Part shown: positions 1 to 8,600 of the stretch, piece by piece
Layout: every line of letters starts with the position of its first letter
Position numbering within the stretch: the first letter of the stretch is position 1
NCBI GenBank assembly: GCA_964630765.1
Contig: CAZVXE010000004.1
Location: 1 to 47,692, forward strand
Length of the DNA: 47,692 nucleotides
Source of the DNA: Methanofastidiosum sp964630765
GTDB taxonomy: Archaea > Methanobacteriota_B > Thermococci > Methanofastidiosales > Methanofastidiosaceae
Direction: 5' to 3'
Translations under genes and position numbers: made by a program
Notes under the pieces: generated by a model
The model's database searches: none
Seen by the model: only the letters and a program-made list of their open reading frames with translations
Told to the model about the DNA's origin: nothing

Positions 1-40
1 AAAGATTGTGTTAAATATAATATTAATGGTAATAAAGAAT

Positions 41-55
41 AGTGCGGGAGCTGGG
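41..55. repeat. Left attachment site (att), copy distal to tRNA
   Basis: This 15-bp sequence is identical to 16057-16071. The similarity continues leftwards with a 2-base gap: ATAAAGAATAGTG here against ATAAAGAAGTG at the tRNA end. It is the duplicated tRNA 3' end created by integration. DNA left of it should be the original downstream flank of tRNA-Leu. Confidence 0.85.
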
Positions 56-73
56 CGTATTTTTTTATTACTA

Positions 74-1342
74 ATGCGCATGGATAATGTATATATCACA
101 ACTACCTATTTTCGATTTATGGGAATTTACAAAGAAAAGGTTTTGCTTTCAAACGAAGAAGGGCGTTTGATAAAGTCTGACATATCTGAATCCAATGTCA
201 ATATAATAAGAGAATTCAAAAGCTATCTAATTGCCAGCAGAATCGGGATATTGAGGACTATACGCTACATGATTGATTTAAGGATAATCTGCCAAAAATA
301 CAAGGATAAAGATTTCACTAATTGGACTTCCAAGGACATAATTGAAGTTTTGGAGAAAATAGAGATTGAAGATCTATCTGATTCGTCCAAGAATGAGTAC
401 AGGAGAACTTTTAATAAATTCTTCAAGTGGCTGAAAGGGGAGGATTGGGCAGACCTCAAAGCATTGAAAGGTGATAGAAAACATTCAAGGAAACCACAGG
501 TCTTAACAAAAGAAGAAGTACTTAAGCTACTTGAGGGGGCCAAACACCCCCGTGACAAGGCAGCAATTGCATTGCTCTACGACTGCGGCCTTAGGGTGGG
601 CGAGCTGGCATCAATCACATTCAAGGACTTGACCTTCAACGATTATGGCGGAAAGGTAAAGGTCAGAGGGAAAACTGGGGAAAGATTAGTGCCATTTGTC
701 ATGGCTGAGCCATACATCAAAAACTGGATTCAAATTCATCCTAATCCAAATGTTAATGAGCCATTGTTTGTTGGAACTGGAAACAAGAACTTCGGGAAAC
801 CTCTTTTTTATGAATCCTACCAGAATCTCATCAAAAGGGCAATAAAAAAATCTGGGATTGAAAAGAAGGTAACGCCACACATTCTAAGGCATACCAGGGC
901 AACGCATCTGGCCTCAAAACTGACAGAGTCGGAGATGTGCCATTACCTTGGGTGGCAGCTTGGCTCGGATATGCCCCGAGTTTATGTCCATTTATCCGGG
1001 AGGGACATAGACAATGCCATCTACAACAAGGTCTATGGCCTTAAAATTGAGGACGCCCATAAAGACGACACCATCAAACCGGTAGCATGCCCTCGATGCA
1101 AGGAGACCTGCGGTCCAACTTCGGAGTATTGTTATCGTTGTGGAATGCCTCTAAAAGAAGAAAAAATCTTTGAGTTGGAAAAACATAGTAAGGAATTGAG
1201 AAAAGAATTCTTTGAACTAGCAGCAGAAAACCCTGATATGTGGAAGGGAGTAAACATTTTTATGGAAATGATGGAAATTATTAATTCAAATCCTGAAATG
1301 AAACAAAAGATATTTGAGTTACAGAGAAAAGGCGATAAATAA
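74..1342 (+). CDS. Tyrosine recombinase (XerC/D-like integrase) with C-terminal zinc ribbon
   Basis: Site-specific recombinase expected to integrate and excise the element at tRNA-Leu. From ATG 74 the protein has 422 residues: an N-terminal SAM-like core-binding domain (about 40-130) and a catalytic domain with Arg174 (in CGLRVGE), the His269-x-x-Arg272-His273 motif and nucleophile Tyr304. A zinc ribbon follows (CPRC about 339, CYRC about 353), then a helical tail. The frame stays open upstream through the att site to position 8, but no start there could belong to the circular element. ATG 74, 80 and 119 are the candidates; no Shine-Dalgarno decides between them. A TATA-like stretch at 11-24 in flanking DNA could drive it in the integrated state. 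The catalytic residues are intact, so it is probably active. Confidence 0.9.
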   Translation: MRMDNVYITTTYFRFMGIYKEKVLLSNEEGRLIKSDISESNVNIIREFKSYLIASRIGILRTIRYMIDLRIICQKYKDKDFTNWTSKDIIEVLEKIEIEDLSDSSKNEYRRTFNKFFKWLKGEDWADLKALKGDRKHSRKPQVLTKEEVLKLLEGAKHPRDKAAIALLYDCGLRVGELASITFKDLTFNDYGGKVKVRGKTGERLVPFVMAEPYIKNWIQIHPNPNVNEPLFVGTGNKNFGKPLFYESYQNLIKRAIKKSGIEKKVTPHILRHTRATHLASKLTESEMCHYLGWQLGSDMPRVYVHLSGRDIDNAIYNKVYGLKIEDAHKDDTIKPVACPRCKETCGPTSEYCYRCGMPLKEEKIFELEKHSKELRKEFFELAAENPDMWKGVNIFMEMMEIINSNPEMKQKIFELQRKGDK

Positions 1343-1447
1343 TAAATCACTTGTACCATAAAACGATCCTTTAACATTCCCAACTTCTATTAAAAGATAG
1401 GGCCAATTCTTTTAATAGGATCTGGCCTTAAAAATAACAAATATTGC
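1343..1447. other. Intergenic stretch with GGCC-type half site
   Basis: This AT-rich spacer follows the integrase. It contains GGGCCAATTCTTTTAATAGG and, at 1424, GGCCTTAAAAATAA, a half copy of the GGCC-bounded motif seen at 2722 and 9439. I see no ORF or tRNA. Confidence 0.4.
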
Positions 1448-1497
1448 TTTTCCCTATTTTCCCTATTTTTTTCCATATCCTTAAATATAGGGAAAAG
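1448..1497 (+). promoter_or_regulatory. Element promoter block, copy A
   Basis: Two tandem TTTTCCCTA repeats, a T-run, then the 20-bp imperfect palindrome CCATATCCTTAAATATAGGG (1473-1492) that contains a TATA-like core, ending in GGGAAAA. The TATA core is about 28 bases before ATG 1512, so the transcript should be nearly leaderless. Near-identical blocks, 31 bases from repeat to CCATAT, precede the genes starting at 9321 and 9917. Confidence 0.7.
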
Positions 1498-1511
1498 GAC
1501 TTGATTTATTA

Positions 1512-1943
1512 ATGATTACAGTAATCAATATTCTAATTAAATATTTTTTAATTTTAGTTTTTGGAATATTTGGATTAACTATGATTGGAGATTCTGTAAT
1601 CACATTTATAATACTCAGTTTAATCTTTGTTATTACAGGATTTTCTATTTTTTGGATAGGAATCCGCTATTTTAAAACTGGCATTATCTACGGATATCCA
1701 CAAAACATAGAAAAGACTGAAAAAGAAGCATATACTATATTCACGGCAATATTTGGCGCCTTTATATCTTCTATTGGATTTTATTTCCTATATTGGGTAG
1801 CCGTTAAAATATTCCTGAATCATACAGGTTATACCTCTGCAACATATCTTGCAGTTATTGTTCCTACTATTTTTGTTCTTGTTTATGCTTTGTTTCTTTA
1901 TTGGTATTGGCATTGGGAAAGAAAAAGGAGGCCAACTAAATGA
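1512..1943 (+). CDS. Small multi-TM membrane protein, paralog of the 2009 gene
   Basis: A 143-residue hydrophobic protein with about four membrane segments (roughly 7-25, 30-52, 75-97, 110-133) and a basic C-terminus. I do not recognise a family. Its loop RYFKTGIIYGY and aromatic end LYWYWHW resemble RFFKYGKIINY and LYWFWH in the next protein, so the two look like diverged tandem paralogs. It sits under promoter block A with a near-leaderless start. Its TGA overlaps the ATG of a 22-codon ORF, which suggests translational coupling. It probably acts in the envelope; function unknown. Confidence 0.7.
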   Translation: MITVINILIKYFLILVFGIFGLTMIGDSVITFIILSLIFVITGFSIFWIGIRYFKTGIIYGYPQNIEKTEKEAYTIFTAIFGAFISSIGFYFLYWVAVKIFLNHTGYTSATYLAVIVPTIFVLVYALFLYWYWHWERKRRPTK

Positions 1944-2008
1944 CATCCGACTTCAAACCCGGCAAAGCATATCTAATAGGAGGCAAGGGCATAGAACAGG
2001 TGATTTAA
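1940..2008 (+). CDS. 22-residue coupled peptide (tentative)
   Basis: ATG 1940 overlaps the stop of the preceding gene (ATGA), and the TAA at 2006-2008 directly abuts ATG 2009 of the next gene. The AAAGGAGG stretch at 1925-1932 is a good ribosome site for it. It encodes a glycine-rich peptide containing AYLIGGKGIEQVI. The exact stop-start tiling on both sides argues for real translation, perhaps only to couple the two membrane genes. It could also be chance. Confidence 0.4.
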   Translation: MTSDFKPGKAYLIGGKGIEQVI

Positions 2009-2383
2009 ATGGATGATTTTGAAACTCTAACAGTACTTCTCTTTGTATTTTTTTTTGCATTAGTTGGATTTATCCAACTTTTAAGTAGCCTAAGATTTTT
2101 CAAATATGGCAAGATAATAAATTATACCGGAACTATAACGGATAATTTTAGTTTCTTTTCAAAATTAGGTATTCCTGGGGGAATATTATTATATTTATTT
2201 GCTATTGTTTTATGGATATCATATTTAAAATACATCGGAGTAGTTATGTCTATTCTATTTATTCTTTTTTCTAGTTGTTCACTCTACTGGTTCTGGCACA
2301 CCAAGGAGGATCCTCTAAATCGTTTCCACTACGAGCAGAAGGTCTGGGAAGACCTAAGGGACAAGAAGAAGGAACCAAAATAA
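2009..2383 (+). CDS. Small multi-TM membrane protein, paralog of the 1512 gene
   Basis: 124 residues with about three membrane segments (roughly 7-27, 53-70, 75-93) and a charged C-terminal tail rich in Lys and Glu. It shares with its upstream neighbour the RFFKxGxIxxY loop and a Trp/Tyr-rich end of the last helix. It is probably co-transcribed from promoter block A. No family recognised. Confidence 0.65.
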   Translation: MDDFETLTVLLFVFFFALVGFIQLLSSLRFFKYGKIINYTGTITDNFSFFSKLGIPGGILLYLFAIVLWISYLKYIGVVMSILFILFSSCSLYWFWHTKEDPLNRFHYEQKVWEDLRDKKKEPK

Positions 2384-2421
2384 ATGACAAATCTAAAATA
2401 CATTATACATCCTTTATACTC

Positions 2422-2676
2422 ATGCCAAGCGAGTACAGATTCAGATTGGTAGAAAATAAAGGTATAGAGCGCAAACGGATCAGATTGAAATCATGGGGAG
2501 AAGTTATTGGAACACTCTTAGGGATAAGAATATATGAAGACGAAATAATAGTGTCCATCTCCGTCTATGAAAGAGCCATCTATGATTTAGTTTTATACGA
2601 GGAGGAGTTCAATCCTATCAAAGAACAAATTGAAAACAGCGTGGGCAAAAGGATTGGGATATTAAGAACAGATTAA
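2422..2676 (+). CDS. Small hypothetical protein
   Basis: An 84-residue soluble protein with mixed alpha/beta pattern and a basic N-terminus (RKRIRLKS). The frame is open further upstream, but that part overlaps the 2009 gene, so ATG 2422 is preferred. I see no motif that names a family. It ends about 60 bases before the next gene, with a GGCC palindrome between them. Confidence 0.5.
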   Translation: MPSEYRFRLVENKGIERKRIRLKSWGEVIGTLLGIRIYEDEIIVSISVYERAIYDLVLYEEEFNPIKEQIENSVGKRIGILRTD

Positions 2677-2721
2677 AACAGGAACTAATTTATTTCTCTT
2701 TTTTATTTCACGAATTATTTT

Positions 2722-2739
2722 GGCCCTAAAATTAAGGCC
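2722..2739. promoter_or_regulatory. GGCC-bounded 18-bp near-palindrome
   Basis: GGCCCTAAAATTAAGGCC lies immediately before ATG 2740. Its arms are GGCC[C/T]TAA on both strands with a 2-base centre. A close copy of the same length is at 9439-9456, and half copies are at 1424, 11838, 11876 and 11942, all in intergenic DNA of the element. A repressor operator is a plausible role. Confidence 0.45.
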
Positions 2740-3105
2740 ATGAGCAATAATTTGACCCAAACGAGGCTCGACCTTTTCTATAGGATGCGGGTCCAGAAGA
2801 CCATACCGGAGTATGTAAGCATCAGGAAGATGAAGGTGCACGACAGGTGCGCTTCGATCATATCAACTAGGGACGGCTATTCAAGTCTCATCTGTCCATT
2901 CATAAAGAGATCGCATGCCAGCAGATCATTCTCATACATCAGGTGCAACTATTCCAAGGAGATCGCCCCCATAAGGCCAAGCACCTGCAACATCTGCCCG
3001 ATGAAAAAGATTAAGGGCACTTGGGTGCCGGTGAGGACTGAGTGCAGGGATACAGTGTGGCATGTGATGCCCAATAACAAGTTCTGGAACTGGATGAAGG
3101 AGTAG
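2740..3105 (+). CDS. Cys-rich hypothetical protein
   Basis: 121 residues, basic, with cysteines in DRCAS, LICPF, IRCNY, CNICP and ECRD contexts. That is enough for a zinc or metal site, but no family is recognised. Codon use is GC-richer than in the neighbouring AT-rich genes and resembles the helicase gene at 12066. The start follows the GGCC palindrome directly, so it may be under that site's control. A palindrome, TTGATATCAA, and a T-run come just after the stop. Confidence 0.55.
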   Translation: MSNNLTQTRLDLFYRMRVQKTIPEYVSIRKMKVHDRCASIISTRDGYSSLICPFIKRSHASRSFSYIRCNYSKEIAPIRPSTCNICPMKKIKGTWVPVRTECRDTVWHVMPNNKFWNWMKE

Positions 3106-3162
3106 TTGATATCAAGTTTTATTTTTGATTAAATTTATATTTAAGGCACCATTTAAATTAAT

Positions 3163-4527
3163 ATGAAAAAAAATCTTATGGATTTAGAATATGAATGGTC
3201 ACAACAAATATCAAATTCATTTAAAAATAAAATTCCGAATTTATTTATAATTTTTTTTGGTATACCTGGATGGGGGATTACAACTACTTTGGGTATGTCC
3301 GGAGTGCATCTGAAATCCTTAGGCCATAATCCTATTAGAATTTACTATATAAGAGGAACTAAAGAATTTGAAAAAGAAATCAAAAATTATGACGTTGTTA
3401 TATATGAAGAACTACTGAGGGCCAATAGAAGAAAAAATGGTCAGCTTACGGCAAAAAGTAAAAAAGAATGTCAAATTCTTCATGATTCAGGATGTTCGAT
3501 TATTTCAGCAATCGGATGTAATCCTAAAACAAATAACAAAGGCATAATAAAAGAATTAAATAAACTTGGATTTAATGTCATTGAGGTATACCCAAAGGAT
3601 AGAACTTTAGGCATAGAATCTATAAGATTATATGGAATAGGTAGCACAAAAGCTATAGATTTGTTTAATAGAATTAACGAGATACCCGATATCTCATTTG
3701 TTGATCAGTCCGATGAGGATCTTGAGCATAAAAAACCATTATCCTATGTTATTCCAATTTATATGGACAATGAAAAAATCTATGAAATTGAAAATTTCTT
3801 AGGATATGGGTGGGAACATTCTAAGGTTTTGATATGCCCTCATTGTTATGGTAGGGTTACTTTAGGAAAAAATGAAGGGGAAAAATTATATAGTTACAAA
3901 CCATTTAGCAACATTCCTGAATATTACAGCACTCTTCATATAAAAAATGAAAAAGGATTTAAGATCCATATGGGAAAATGCCCTCCTGCATTTGAAGGTG
4001 ATGGATTTTTTGAAGTAATTACGGATAAACAAAAAAATATTATTGATGAAATATGTTATTTGTCTAAACACGAGGCAGGCTGGGATTCAAGATTAATAAA
4101 CAAAGAGTATTATGATAAGGGCCAAAAAGTATTCGTATACGCCAAAAATAATATTCCTTTAGGGTATGTAGCTTTTAGGAAAAAAAAATTTATAGTAGAA
4201 CAAGAACATAAACATATTTTTAATTTGTCAAACGAAATAAATGGAATAGAAACATATGTATTATGGGATCTTTATACTTTTCCTTTTTTTAGAAAAAAAC
4301 GAATTGCTTCATATCTGATTGAATATGCAAAAAACAAACTAAACTTAGATGGTGATTATTTAGCTGTATCGATGCCGGTTACTTCTTCTGCAAAGGAATT
4401 AATAATTGATAGTACAAATAAATATTTTATAGGTTATCGAGATAGGGGGTACCTGATTATCGAAAAAGAAGAACTTGTTAGGATTGGGAAGATCAAAGAG
4501 GGAACAATAGTTTTTACAGATAAATAA
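3163..4527 (+). CDS. Degenerate P-loop / zinc site / GNAT-like fusion protein
   Basis: 454 residues, very AT-rich gene, near-leaderless start with a TATA-like box at about 3131. The N-terminus resembles a kinase-type P-loop domain, but the Walker A GIPGWGITT (33-41) has Ile where the Lys belongs; a Walker B-like DVVIYEE follows at 77-83. The middle has CPHC (about 225) and KCPP (about 275), a possible zinc site. The C-terminal third looks like a GNAT acetyltransferase: strands, then FRKKRIASYLIEYA, which fits the acetyl-CoA loop and helix. I infer a modifying enzyme with a nucleotide-binding-like but probably non-hydrolysing front domain. Substrate unknown. Confidence 0.55.
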   Translation: MKKNLMDLEYEWSQQISNSFKNKIPNLFIIFFGIPGWGITTTLGMSGVHLKSLGHNPIRIYYIRGTKEFEKEIKNYDVVIYEELLRANRRKNGQLTAKSKKECQILHDSGCSIISAIGCNPKTNNKGIIKELNKLGFNVIEVYPKDRTLGIESIRLYGIGSTKAIDLFNRINEIPDISFVDQSDEDLEHKKPLSYVIPIYMDNEKIYEIENFLGYGWEHSKVLICPHCYGRVTLGKNEGEKLYSYKPFSNIPEYYSTLHIKNEKGFKIHMGKCPPAFEGDGFFEVITDKQKNIIDEICYLSKHEAGWDSRLINKEYYDKGQKVFVYAKNNIPLGYVAFRKKKFIVEQEHKHIFNLSNEINGIETYVLWDLYTFPFFRKKRIASYLIEYAKNKLNLDGDYLAVSMPVTSSAKELIIDSTNKYFIGYRDRGYLIIEKEELVRIGKIKEGTIVFTDK

Positions 4528-4944
4528 TTAAATTTTTGAACATTATGAGTATAGACAATAATTTTATATCTAACATCTAGAGATTTGATTTCTTTTCAGT
4601 ATTTAAGAACACAGACTGTCATGAAAACATTATCCTGCCATATAAAACGAAGGACAATCTTTTTAAACACTAATGTATAATATTGGACATCGAGGACTTA
4701 AGATGTCCGACATACAGGTTTTTGAGGTCCTTGCGAAGATCCTTCCTTAACTTAAAAATATTTATTTGATTACAAATTTTTCAGTTTAACAATTGCGCAT
4801 AAGGTAAATTATGCGAAATAATTATACATTTGTGTTTTATTTTAAACATTATATATAAGAGTCAAAATTAGAGATATTATTTAAATTGAAAAAGGTCATT
4901 ATTATCGATAGATATATAAAAAAATAAATTATAACGTTTGTTTG
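4528..4944. other. Gene-poor AT-rich stretch with a structured 66-base island
   Basis: About 410 bases without a convincing gene. A GC-richer island at 4685-4750 holds an inverted repeat GGACAT (4685-4690)/ATGTCC (4703-4708) and a 15-codon ORF. A TATA-like TTTTTAAACA at about 4657-4666 would start a transcript at about 4685. A second TATA-like box (about 4911-4920) serves the gene at 4945. Confidence 0.4.
4703..4750 (+). CDS. 15-residue leader-like ORF in a hairpin (tentative)
   Basis: ATG 4703 to TAA 4750 encodes MSDIQVFEVLAKILP. GAGGA lies 6-11 bases upstream as a ribosome site. The start codon is inside the arm ATGTCC that can pair with GGACAT at 4685, so the RNA could hide its own start. 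It may be a leader peptide, a remnant of a longer gene, or part of a small RNA. Nothing downstream for 190 bases looks regulated by it. Confidence 0.25.
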   Translation: MSDIQVFEVLAKILP

Positions 4945-5640
4945 ATGGATATAATATTTATTATATATCTAATAATTATATTAATCGGATTACTAATTCT
5001 TTTTTTATATAAAAAATATACTAACACCAGAGAGTACCATAGGAAGAGGAGTATACTCCAAAAATATAATGAAACATCTAAACGAATTAACGAAATAAAA
5101 AAAAATTTAACCAATATAACCTCAGAATTAAATGATCTAGATTCAAAAATTATCAATGAAAAAAGATATTATCTACATTCCCAATGGAATCCTTATCTAC
5201 TAAAACAACATTATGCCATCGGGAAAGGAACATGCGATATTTTGTTAAATCGAGGCTACGATACTTTGGATAAAATGGGCTTTGAATTTAGAGATTATCC
5301 AAATAACTTTTTTTTCATGCCTTGGCGTTTCAGCAATATATCCTATATTGAAGGAATAGGGCATGCTAGAGCCGACGCAATAAGAGATGCAATTCAAACA
5401 TATTTGGAGAATGTTGACTACTACTTAGAAAACGATGTTAATTTTAAAGGGAAAAAAGAAATTGAAAGAAAATATGCTCAAATAAGTACTAAGTTAAAAA
5501 AAGATCTTAACAATGAAATATATAGCATATCTAATATTGAAAAAGAAATTAAGTTTTATGAGAATAGATTATCTAAATATCAAAGAATAAACTTTTTTAA
5601 TTATATCGCCAATTACAAAAGCTACTACATCGAAGAGTAA
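4945..5640 (+). CDS. Membrane-anchored helix-hairpin-helix protein, copy 1
   Basis: 231 residues from ATG 4945 (a TTG one codon earlier is also possible); TATA-like GATATATAAA about 25 bases upstream suggests a leaderless start. One N-terminal membrane segment (about 3-22) is followed by KKY and RKR, so the rest should face the cytoplasm. Then a coiled coil (30-75), and two HhH-type elements, AIGKGTCDILLNRG (about 91) and IEGIGHARADAI (about 135), which typically bind DNA backbone, then a C-terminal coiled coil. It aligns without gaps over 232 positions with the protein at 10018-10716. The N-terminal anchor plus HhH layout recalls ComEA, but topology differs. Function is inferred as membrane-tethered DNA binding. 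Confidence 0.7.
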   Translation: MDIIFIIYLIIILIGLLILFLYKKYTNTREYHRKRSILQKYNETSKRINEIKKNLTNITSELNDLDSKIINEKRYYLHSQWNPYLLKQHYAIGKGTCDILLNRGYDTLDKMGFEFRDYPNNFFFMPWRFSNISYIEGIGHARADAIRDAIQTYLENVDYYLENDVNFKGKKEIERKYAQISTKLKKDLNNEIYSISNIEKEIKFYENRLSKYQRINFFNYIANYKSYYIEE

Positions 5641-8600
5641 TTAATCACTAATCTCCTCAATTATCCCTTCTAGTATCTTAATAGCTTCCATCAATTCATA
5701 GGCACTCTTTACTGGGCTTTCAGTCAAGTTGGCATTGTCAATATGCTGCTGTGCTATGATTAATTTCTGCTGTATATCGGATGGAAATCCTTCTGGATAA
5801 AGGCCGTTTATCATAATCATCAGCTCATTTACCTTATTTAATCTGTAAACAACAAGATTATTGAAAATCTGGCCTATATCTATTGGATTGTTCTTTACAA
5901 TAAAATAGTCTGTTTCAGTCCAAGGGCTGTCTACAGTTCCATCGTTGGCCTTAATTCTAAGCTTCACAATACTGTAGTGTTTGTACTTTATGTCCTCTCT
6001 GCTATCCCAGACAAAAACGTGATCAACGCCATCCGGGGAGGATGATAAGTCTATAGTTTCGTCCCCTCCTTGACCAAGTGTTGCATTCTTCCAGATGCCA
6101 AGCTCGTAATATTGAACGCTTATTGAACAAGGATTTGAATCGCTGTCAATCAAGGCATATTGTATAGGTATATCCCTAGCCTTTACCCCGTTCTCATCAA
6201 ACTTTTCAATTACTCTTGGTCCGTCATTGATATTGGTCACATTTACAGTAACAGTAGCATTTGCCTCTCCATTGTTTCCATCAGTTATTGTATATGTAAA
6301 TGAATCAGTTCCAGCAAAATCTGGATCCGGGCTATAGTAAATTAACTTACCGCTGTTAACTATTGTCACAGTTCCATTTAGGGGATCCGATGCAGATATA
6401 ATTGTAAGTTCATCATTTTCTGGATCAGAGTCGTTTGAAAGAGCATCTATTTCATTGTCAATGCTGTCCTCAAAAACAGTTGCAGTGTCGTCTGTGGCTA
6501 TTGGCCCATCGTTTAATGAATTTACAGTAAGTGTGAAGCTGTCATATGAGGAAGATATACCATCGCTTACTGTAACGGTAATAGTTGTGGCTCCATTCTG
6601 ATCTGCCAAAGGTGTAATCGTGATAGACCTATTTTCGTCACTTCCGCCGAGAACAATATTTGAATCAGGAACTAAAGCCTGATTGGAAGAAGATGCAGAT
6701 ACTTGGAGGCTATTTGCAGGTGTTTCGGCATCACTAACAGTAAAAGAAATAGGGCCTATTGAAGTATCTTCATTTGTAACTTGATTAGAGATATCCGAGA
6801 TTAGAGGGGCGGAGTTATTGTTAACGGTAAACGATCCAGTTTCTTCCCACTCGCTATCAAGAGCCCTGTCATTGGCCTTAATTCTTATCTTGATATTTTC
6901 AGAATATATATGGCCAATGTCAGTTGTGGAGCTCCATACAAAGCTGTGGGAAACACCTGAAGATGACGATGACAATCCGGACGTTCCATCGCTCCCAGCG
7001 CCTTCTGTGGCAGTATGCCAGCTGCCATTGTAGTAATACTCAACAGATATTGAGCATGGATTTGACTCAGAATCTGTTAATGTATAAGGGATAACTATAT
7101 TTCCTGATTTAGTGCCAGTTTCGTCAAGATTTTCAGCTACGGACGGCTTTTCGTTCCATCCAGAAACAATGTTTGTTTTCAAAATAAATGCATCTGTTCC
7201 TCCATTGTATGAGGTATCGTAAGCTCCACTAGTAACAGGAAAATTATTTGAATCTGTTGAACCTATCAAGTAAATGTAATTATCCTCAGTAGCCATATCC
7301 AGATCCCCATCAGGTAAACCTCCACCCAATATCGAAGAATATGAAACTGTTCCGGAGGAGGATAATCTCACTAAAAATACGTCGTCTGTTCCATCCAAAG
7401 TTCTATCAAAAGCATCAGGAGTTGTAGGAAAATTGGAGGACATAGTGTAACCTGACACGATTATTGAATCATCAACATACCTAATGCCATTCCCAATTTC
7501 GTTGTTGCTTCCTCCAATATATGTTGAATAAAGAAGATCTAGATTGCCATTGCCTTGAGGATTAAGTTTAGTTACAAATAAGTCCCACCCTCCATTTACA
7601 CTATTGTCATAAGAATCAGGAGTAGTCGGGAAATTCGTAGAATAAGTTCCACCTGTGACGTATATTATTCCATTATCCACCGAGAGGTCATATAGGGGAT
7701 CACTTCCATCACCCCCTATGAAAGTAGAGTAAAGAAGATCATTTTGTTGCCCTCCGGCAGGATTCAATTTAATTAAAAAAGAATCATACCTACCTGAATT
7801 ATGAGTTCGATCATATGAACCAACAGTTGTTGGAAAGTTCGTAGAATCAGTATATCCCCCAACGTAAATAATTCCGTTTTCAACATCTATAGTCCATGCC
7901 GAATCTTGTCCGGTATCTCCTAAATATGTAGAATATAATAAATCACTACTGCCAGCACCTTGAGGATTTATAACAGAGATGAATGAATCAGTATACCCTG
8001 TGAAACTTTCATCATAGCTAAATCTAGTAACTGGAAAATCTCGAGCCCATGTCCATCCCGTAATATAAGCAATCCCATTTCGTACTTTGATGTCATAGGA
8101 ATAATCATCACCATTGTCATCTCCATCTAATCCACCAATAAATGTAGAATACAATATTGAGGTCCCATCTTGGGATAGTTTTGTTACATATGCGTCAGCA
8201 CCTCTACCTTTATGAGAAGTGCAAAAAGCGCCAGAGGTAGTTGGGAAACCATTGTTTAATCCATAATCAGAATAAGTCCATCCTGTAATATACGCACATC
8301 CATTTTCGACGTCAATGCTCTCAGAATGATCGTTTCTTGATAAAGTACTGTTAATATAAGTTGAATATACAATATTTGATCCATCTGAATTTAGTTTTGT
8401 AACAAATATATCTAATGCATCATCATAATTTCTATCAAATGCACCAGCAGTTGTCGGAAAATCAGAAGATCTAGTGTCGCCAGTGACATACACAAATCCA
8501 TTCTCTACTGCTATGCCATATCCAACATCCCAGTTGCTTCCACCTAAATAGGTCGACCACTCTATAAGCGGGTCTATTACTAATGGATAATTTTGATTGT

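Noticed and set aside
8..73. Longest open frame of the integrase, starting before the att site
   Set aside because: It would begin in chromosomal flank and run through the recombination site, so it cannot be the element's own start. An ATG at 74, 80 or 119 is more likely.
1448..1475. CRISPR-like reading of the TTTTCCCTA repeats
   Set aside because: There are only two short tandem copies, no unique spacers and no cas genes. They belong to a promoter block.
2275..2421. Upstream extension of the 84-residue gene
   Set aside because: It lies inside the 2009 gene in another frame and its composition changes at ATG 2422.
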